Assembly: GCA_023392575.1 (NCBI GenBank)
Contig: JAEVYV010000222.1
Coordinates: 1 to 18,674, forward strand
DNA: 18,674 nt
Origin: Bacteroidota bacterium
Lineage (GTDB): Bacteria > Bacteroidota > Bacteroidia > Chitinophagales > Chitinophagaceae
Direction of reading: 5' to 3'
Part shown: piece after piece, positions 14,547 to 18,674 of the stretch
Layout: each line of letters begins with the position of its first letter
Numbering within the stretch: position 1 is the first letter of the stretch
Notes under the pieces: model-generated
What the model saw: only the letters and a program-made list of their open reading frames with translations
Databases searched by the model: none
Told to the model about the DNA's origin: nothing
Program-made: the position numbers and the translations under genes

Positions 14547-15992
14547 ATGATCGCACTTAAGAATAAATTTTTTGCAGTGGTGGCCGGCGCCGCCCTGCTT
14601 ACAGCCACGGGATGTAAAAAGTTCCTGGATGTGAACGAAAACCCCAATGCCCCGGTAACGGCCACGGATGACCTTCTGTTGCCTTCTACCCAAGCGGCCA
14701 TCGGTATGGTCGTGGGCAACAACCTGCAGGTGTTTGGAAGCCTGTATGCGCAATACTGGACACAAAGCAATACTTCGTCGCAGTATAAAACCGTTGAGCA
14801 GTATGCTTCCACCCCGGCCGCTTTTGACCGAGTTTGGGGCATCCTGTACAACGATGCTTTGACGGACATTACCTTGTTGGAACAATCACGCAACCCCAAT
14901 TATGTGGCCATTGCGTTGTTGGAAAAAGCCTATGCTTTTCAACTGCTGACCGATGCCTTTGGTGACGTGCCTCTGAAGGATGCCCTGAAAGGTAACCAGG
15001 CACTCTCGCCAGCTTATGATGCGCAGGCGGAGGTTTACGATTCTGTTTTTGCCTGGACAAAAAGAGGCATTGCTCTGGCGGGTACCAGCACCATCAAACC
15101 CGGTGCGGATGATATCGTTTTTGGCGGCAATATGGACAGGTGGAAGCAGTTTGGCAACACCCTGCTGTTGAGAGCCTACCTGCGTCTGAGCGAGAAAGAT
15201 GCAGCCAAAGCGCAGGCTGGCATTCAAGCCCTGTATGCTACTAATCCCCAGTTCTTAACCTCAGATGCCAGGATCAGCTACCTGACCACAGGTGGCAACC
15301 AAAATCCTTTGTATGCTGAAGGCGTTGGTCTGGGCCGCACACAAAACCTGGTGGTCAGCAATACAGCTTTGGATGCTTTCAAGGCCAATAATGATCCCCG
15401 CTTGAATGTAGTGTACACTAAAAACAGCGACAGTGTTGTGGTAGGCATTCCCCAGGGAAGCTATGATACACAACCTGCAGTTGCCCCTACCTTTCCTGCC
15501 CCCATTACAGGTGGTCGTTTTGCAACGGCTACGGGTAATATAGCAGCCACCGCTCCGGTGAAGCTGATTTCTGCTGCTGAATCTTATTTTCTGCAGGCAG
15601 AAGCAGCAGCCAGAGGCTGGGCTCCCGGAAGTGTGGCTACCCTCTTCCAAGCCGGTATCAAAGCCAGCTTTGATTTCTTAGGCATTGACGCTGCACAATA
15701 CGCTAGCTACATCGCTACGGCTCCTGATGCCCAATTGCCGGCCGATGCTGCAGGACAGATCAAGGCGATCATTACCCAGAAATACTACGCCATGAACGGT
15801 TTCCAGGGCTTTGAAGCCTGGACCGAGTGGAGAAGAACCGGCTACCCCAACATTTTGGTGAAGTCCGCTGCTTCTACCCTGGGTACCAATGACCTTCCTG
15901 CACGACTGCTCTATCCCGGAACGGAGATCACAAGAAACTCCAGCTTCCCCGGATTGAAGGAGATTACCGATAAAGTTTGGTGGGCTCGATAA
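14547..15992 (+). CDS. SusD/RagB family nutrient-binding outer membrane lipoprotein (SusD-like_2 type)
   Basis: 481 residues. The signal peptide ends in the lipobox TATGC (Cys23), followed by KKFLDVNENPNAP, the typical first motif of SusD-like proteins of the SusD-like_2 group. Helical TPR-like segments with family motifs follow: LLPSTQAAIGMVVGNN, YAQYWTQSNTSSQY, ALLEKAYAFQLLTDAFGDVP, WKQFGNTLLLRAYLRLS, ISAAESYFLQAEAAARGW, AMNGFQGFEAWTEWRRTGYP and the C-terminal RLLYPGTEITRNSS with KVWW. It acts as the surface lid that captures ligand above the SusC barrel. The A-rich leader (AATAAAAAAATTTGAATC) before the ATG fits Bacteroidota starts. Operon with the SusC gene. Confidence 0.95.
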   Translation: MIALKNKFFAVVAGAALLTATGCKKFLDVNENPNAPVTATDDLLLPSTQAAIGMVVGNNLQVFGSLYAQYWTQSNTSSQYKTVEQYASTPAAFDRVWGILYNDALTDITLLEQSRNPNYVAIALLEKAYAFQLLTDAFGDVPLKDALKGNQALSPAYDAQAEVYDSVFAWTKRGIALAGTSTIKPGADDIVFGGNMDRWKQFGNTLLLRAYLRLSEKDAAKAQAGIQALYATNPQFLTSDARISYLTTGGNQNPLYAEGVGLGRTQNLVVSNTALDAFKANNDPRLNVVYTKNSDSVVVGIPQGSYDTQPAVAPTFPAPITGGRFATATGNIAATAPVKLISAAESYFLQAEAAARGWAPGSVATLFQAGIKASFDFLGIDAAQYASYIATAPDAQLPADAAGQIKAIITQKYYAMNGFQGFEAWTEWRRTGYPNILVKSAASTLGTNDLPARLLYPGTEITRNSSFPGLKEITDKVWWAR

Positions 15993-16319
15993 GAAAACGC
16001 AAATGTTTCTTCATATCAGATGGCAGGCCTTTTGGCCTGCCATTTTTTTGCATAGAAGGTTTCGCTTATACCCCATCATTTTCAATTTGATGGATTTCAT
16101 TGCTGATTCACGATTCCCCATTGCCGATACGATTGCACCAGCTGGAAACCGGTTTTTGCATTAGTATCCTTTGAACGAGTGCTGCCTGGAACTCAGCCCA
16201 AAGGTTTCCTCTACTTGGTTCCTGGCTAAAAGAGGTGCATTCGCAAAGGAATGTTTTCCGGATGCGTGCAACGCAGGGGAGCAAGTGCCGTTTCAGTGAC
16301 CGCAGCAAAAAGAATTTTG
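15993..16319. other. Gene-free region after the SusD gene
   Basis: About 330 bases. It holds the susCD terminator (16020-16049), then about 270 bases with no gene or repeat I can support. A 71-codon frame on the - strand (16108-16323) has no resemblance to a known protein, and its start overlaps the end of the upstream lipoprotein gene. Confidence 0.5.
16020..16049 (+). terminator. Rho-independent terminator of the susCD operon
   Basis: A 10-bp perfect stem (ATGGCAGGCC, 16020-16029, with GGCCTGCCAT, 16034-16043) with a TTTT loop is followed directly by six more T residues. It lies 27 bases after the SusD stop. This is a textbook intrinsic terminator. Confidence 0.95.
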
Positions 16320-16760
16320 TCACCGCATCAGGTCATATATTATTTCCGTAAATCCAAATGTGCCCGTTTCGTCTTTTGAAGAAAATTTGAGTTGGGTGTC
16401 CGTCATCAACAAAATCGTTGCCGGGTCGGTGTCAATGGTTATTTGTTTGGTGCTTTTTACTGTATAATTGGATACATCCAGGCTGCCATTAAAGAACGTA
16501 TGCATTTTGCCGTCGGTTCTAAATTCCACATAGTCAGCCGATGTACCCTGATAGGTTTTGATGTGATCTGCACCGGCATAATGATCGTTAATGGTAATGG
16601 TTTTGATCTGCCATTTACCCAGGATTTTTGCCGCCTCACCCACGGGAAGCACAAAGTCGGGGTTTGGCGGATCGGTGTCTTCTATTTTTTCTTTTTTGCA
16701 AGCGGTAAAGGATACTGAAGCCAGGGCCAGTAGGGTAACCAGGTGTTGAATTGATTTCAT
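16320..16760 (-). CDS. Lipocalin-like small lipoprotein (paralogue 1)
   Basis: 146 residues. The signal peptide ends in the lipobox FTAC (Cys21) and is followed by KKEK, so it is a lipid-anchored envelope protein. After a linker of about 25 residues rich in Asp and Pro, a compact beta-rich domain begins with KILGKWQIKTITIN (about 45-58) and continues with YVEFRTDGKMHTFF (76-89), YTVKS and DETGTFGFTEIIYDLMR at the end. The GKW start and strand pattern are those of bacterial lipocalin-like domains, small barrels that may bind hydrophobic ligands. It is clearly homologous to the next gene (same KILGKWQI, DYVEF, DGK.HTFF, DETG.FG.TE motifs), so the pair arose by duplication. Function is unknown. 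Confidence 0.78.
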   Translation of the reverse strand: MKSIQHLVTLLALASVSFTACKKEKIEDTDPPNPDFVLPVGEAAKILGKWQIKTITINDHYAGADHIKTYQGTSADYVEFRTDGKMHTFFNGSLDVSNYTVKSTKQITIDTDPATILLMTDTQLKFSSKDETGTFGFTEIIYDLMR

Positions 16761-16929
16761 AATTAAGGGTTTAAAATCTGTTTATGTTATGCAATGAAAT
16801 GTTGCCTCAATCAGGGTTGTTTTCCCCAAGGGCGGAGGAAGGAGGGTGTCGCTGTCGGATGGGTTGCCTCTCTTAGAGGAATATTTGGTTAGCGATCGGC
16901 AATCTGCATGGGTAAAGAAAAAGCAGCTT

Positions 16930-17340
16930 TCATCGCTTCAGATTATACGTTACTTCGGTATATCCAAAGGAGCCGGTTTCGTCCCGGCTATACAGCCTTA
17001 GTTTGTTGTCGGTTAATTCCTGGATGGAGAAGGGGTCATCGTTGATGAGGATGACCTGGGCGTTTTTTACTTTGTAGCCCGCAATACTGAGGCTGTCTAA
17101 AAAAAACGTGTGTACTTTACCGTCATTCTTAAATTCCACATAGTCGGAAGGGGTGCCCGCCATGGTTTCCTTGTTGCCTGTGCCAGCATAATACTTATTA
17201 AACGTAACGCTGTTGATTTGCCATTTGCCCAGGATTTTTGAGGCGACGCTTTCCGGAGTGAGATGGTTTTCTTTTTGGCAGGAGGTAAAGCATAACAGAA
17301 CGGCAGCCAATAGGGCGACCGGAACTTGCACTGGTTTCAT
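16930..17340 (-). CDS. Lipocalin-like small lipoprotein (paralogue 2)
   Basis: 136 residues with signal peptide and lipobox FTSC (Cys20), followed by QKEN. The mature domain has KILGKWQINSVTFN, YYAGTGNKETMAGTPSDYVE, FKNDGKVHTFFLDSLSI, YKVKNAQ and DETGSFGYTEVTYNLKR. It aligns with paralogue 1 over its whole length, with a shorter linker after the lipobox (about 15 residues against 25). The two genes are 169 bases apart on the same strand. No enzymatic motif is visible. Envelope location is supported by the lipobox; function is unknown. Confidence 0.78.
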   Translation of the reverse strand: MKPVQVPVALLAAVLLCFTSCQKENHLTPESVASKILGKWQINSVTFNKYYAGTGNKETMAGTPSDYVEFKNDGKVHTFFLDSLSIAGYKVKNAQVILINDDPFSIQELTDNKLRLYSRDETGSFGYTEVTYNLKR

Positions 17341-17474
17341 GGTTAGGTGTTTAAGGTATTATTAAATTAAGAAATAAATACCGAATCAGCCAAAATTTCT
17401 TTGAACGTAAAACCAACGGGTAACCGAAACGAATTCTGCCGCTGACCTTGACCCTAACCGGTAGATCTTCGAAA

Positions 17475-17492
17475 ACCAAACGCCTGTTTGGA
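17475..17492 (-). terminator. Short terminator-like hairpin after the MtfA-like gene
   Basis: On the - strand CCAAAC-AGGC-GTTTGG is followed by TTTTCG, starting 10 bases after the stop of the peptidase gene. The stem is only six pairs and the T-run only four, so termination may be partial. Confidence 0.5.
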
Positions 17493-17500
17493 TAACGGAA

Positions 17501-18268
17501 TCAACTTCTGACAAATACCCGCGTCATCATTTCGTGCAATTGCGGATGATGGGTACGAAAAGCTTCCGGCTGTTCGAAAAAATATTCTGCCGCCACGGCA
17601 AAACATTCCACCGGGCTGGTGGCTCCGTATGCATCTATATCCGACCGGCCGTGCCGGATGTCTTCCATTGTTGCCTGCAACAGGTGTTGCCATTGCTCCA
17701 GGTATTTGCGCTCCAGCAAAATCTCCGGAACGCCATCCAACCTGCCGTCCATTTGATCAATCAAATGAACAAACTCATGTATGGCCGTGTTGCGGTTGCC
17801 GCCGCTGTGGATGAAGCCCTGGCGCAGTTCCCACTTGGAAAGGATCATGACGTTCTGCAGGGCGCCACTTCCCACCATTCCCGAGATGGTGCGGTAGGGT
17901 CCGTGTTGTTCATAATCCGTATTAAAGTTGCCGGGATAGAGCAGCACTTCGCGGAGGTTGACGTATTCCCAATCCCGAATGAAATAAACCGGAATAACAG
18001 CGGCGGCGCCGATCAACACCCGGTCTAGGTCTTCCACCTGGGCATTGGCGCCGGTGATTTTTACCGAAGAAAGAAACCGCTGCACTTGTTCTTCAAAACG
18101 TTTCTTTCCTTCCTCATTCAGGGCGGCATAAAAGCCTACATAATCGTTCAGTAGTTCCCGGTAATGTTCCGGCATTACAAAAGCCCTCGCCCGCCGTGGT
18201 TGAAAAACAAAGAGGATGACCAGGATGATGAGCGCTAATACAAAAAGGATCTGGAGCACCGTTGCCAT
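17501..18268 (-). CDS. MtfA-family zinc-dependent peptidase (M90)
   Basis: 255 residues. An N-terminal membrane helix (about 3-23, LQILFVLALIILVILFVF) anchors the protein; E. coli MtfA is soluble, so this is a difference often seen in Bacteroidota relatives. The gluzincin centre is intact: HEFVH (164-168) for two His ligands and the catalytic Glu, and ECFAVAAEYFFEQP (221-234), where Glu221 is the third zinc ligand, preceded by DAYGATSPV. Other MtfA motifs are VIPVYFIRDWEYVNLREVLLY and GMVGSGALQNVMILSKWEL split across 91-147. In E. coli MtfA titrates the glucose-PTS repressor Mlc; Bacteroidota lack that circuit as far as I know, so the target here is unknown. It is divergent from the Tat-signal SDR gene. 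Confidence 0.92.
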   Translation of the reverse strand: MATVLQILFVLALIILVILFVFQPRRARAFVMPEHYRELLNDYVGFYAALNEEGKKRFEEQVQRFLSSVKITGANAQVEDLDRVLIGAAAVIPVYFIRDWEYVNLREVLLYPGNFNTDYEQHGPYRTISGMVGSGALQNVMILSKWELRQGFIHSGGNRNTAIHEFVHLIDQMDGRLDGVPEILLERKYLEQWQHLLQATMEDIRHGRSDIDAYGATSPVECFAVAAEYFFEQPEAFRTHHPQLHEMMTRVFVRS

Positions 18269-18476
18269 AGGAAGGTGAAGGTAAAGCAGGAAGAGGGCAT
18301 CTGAGCAAGGTGCAGGAAGTGAACCATACAGCCTGCTTCACAACCGTCCGGTTTCTTTGGTCTCAGATCCTGACCGTAGGTGAACCATAGCCCATGGCAT
18401 TTTTATTGTGCGTTTTGGCATTCAACCATGGCCCCAGGGCATGGCTGTACATTTTCAAACACAAGCAAAAATTATT

Positions 18477-18674
18477 ATGAATACAAAAGGAATGAGCCGC
18501 CGCAAAGCTCTTGGCGGCATTGGAGTGGGCCTTGCTTCTCTTGCTGTAGTACCGGCATGGGCCGCCCCGGCTGCAAACGCAGGTAACGCCGGCGCTGCAG
18601 GAATGGAGGATCCCCGGAATAAATACCCCAAACCGCCGTTTAAAAGTCAGTCGCAGCCCTGGCCGGGATTGGCC
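18477..18674 (+). CDS. Short-chain dehydrogenase/reductase with Tat signal, N-terminal part (3' end outside window)
   Basis: The frame starts at the ATG at 18477 and stays open to the window end (66 codons). It begins MNTKGMSRRKALGGIGVGLA, a twin-arginine signal (SRRKALGGIG) with a hydrophobic core and an Ala-rich AWAA-type cleavage region. It is followed by a linker and then DPRNKYPKPPFKSQSQPWPG. This last motif is the N-terminal lead-in of the glucose/ribitol-dehydrogenase-like SDR group (the YhdF/general stress protein 39 type), whose NAD-binding Rossmann fold would follow outside the window. The call rests on the lead-in motif and the Tat signal only. A second ATG six codons in is also possible as start. 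Confidence 0.65.
   Translation, partial: MNTKGMSRRKALGGIGVGLASLAVVPAWAAPAANAGNAGAAGMEDPRNKYPKPPFKSQSQPWPGLA

Noticed and set aside
16108..16323. 71-codon - strand frame after the first lipocalin-like gene
   Set aside because: Unconvincing composition, no hydrophobic or domain pattern, and its start overlaps the stop of the upstream gene.
1..18674. CRISPR arrays, tRNA or rRNA genes, riboswitches, phage, toxin-antitoxin or defence genes
   Set aside because: Looked for on both strands by eye; no regularly spaced repeats, cloverleaf or family motifs were seen.

Overview
The window looks like chromosomal DNA from a Bacteroidota bacterium, most likely of the Chitinophagaceae or a close relative. 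The evidence is a SusC/SusD outer-membrane pair, a protein ending in the gliding-motility type C-terminal domain used by the type IX secretion system (T9SS), a DUF5522 protein, an AsmA-like protein, a fatty-acid 2-hydroxylase-like enzyme that fits a sphingolipid maker, and A/T-rich leaders without clear Shine-Dalgarno sequences. The family assignment is inference from gene content; there is no rRNA or tRNA in the window.

Layout, left to right. (1) 1-1263: the C-terminal part of an AsmA-family protein on the + strand, closed by a strong terminator. (2) 1301-4558, all on the - strand: an alkyltransferase-like DNA-repair protein (Ala in place of the acceptor Cys), a Cys-rich DUF5522 protein overlapping trmB (tRNA m7G46 methyltransferase), a fatty-acid hydroxylase/sterol-desaturase family membrane enzyme, a divergent polysaccharide deacetylase-like exported protein, and an unannotated 43-residue single-span membrane protein followed by a UUCG-loop terminator. 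(3) 4878-8488, + strand: a large T9SS-type secreted Ig-like/CHU_C protein, a lipoprotein glycerophosphodiester phosphodiesterase, a perfect 24-bp inverted repeat, and a left-handed beta-helix acyltransferase split by a one-base frameshift. (4) 8704-15992: a secreted exo-alpha-sialidase (+), a stand-alone LytTR DNA-binding protein (-), then a SusC/SusD operon (+) with a nested stem-loop between the two genes and a textbook terminator after it. (5) 16320-18268, - strand: two tandem paralogous small lipocalin-like lipoproteins and an MtfA-type zinc peptidase. (6) 18477-18674: the start of a short-chain dehydrogenase with a twin-arginine signal, running off the end.

How the genes may work together: the sialidase and the SusC/SusD pair, with a LytTR regulator between them, could be a small glycan-foraging cluster, but strand arrangement and the absence of sialic-acid catabolism genes leave this unproven. 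The rest is mostly housekeeping or cell-envelope function. I see no CRISPR array, phage, insertion sequence, toxin-antitoxin pair or recognisable defence system. The most worthwhile non-routine items are the 43-aa small membrane protein, the 24-bp perfect palindrome in front of a frameshifted acyltransferase, the nested susC-susD intergenic stem-loop, the paired inverted repeats upstream of the LytTR gene, and the tandem lipocalin-like lipoproteins.
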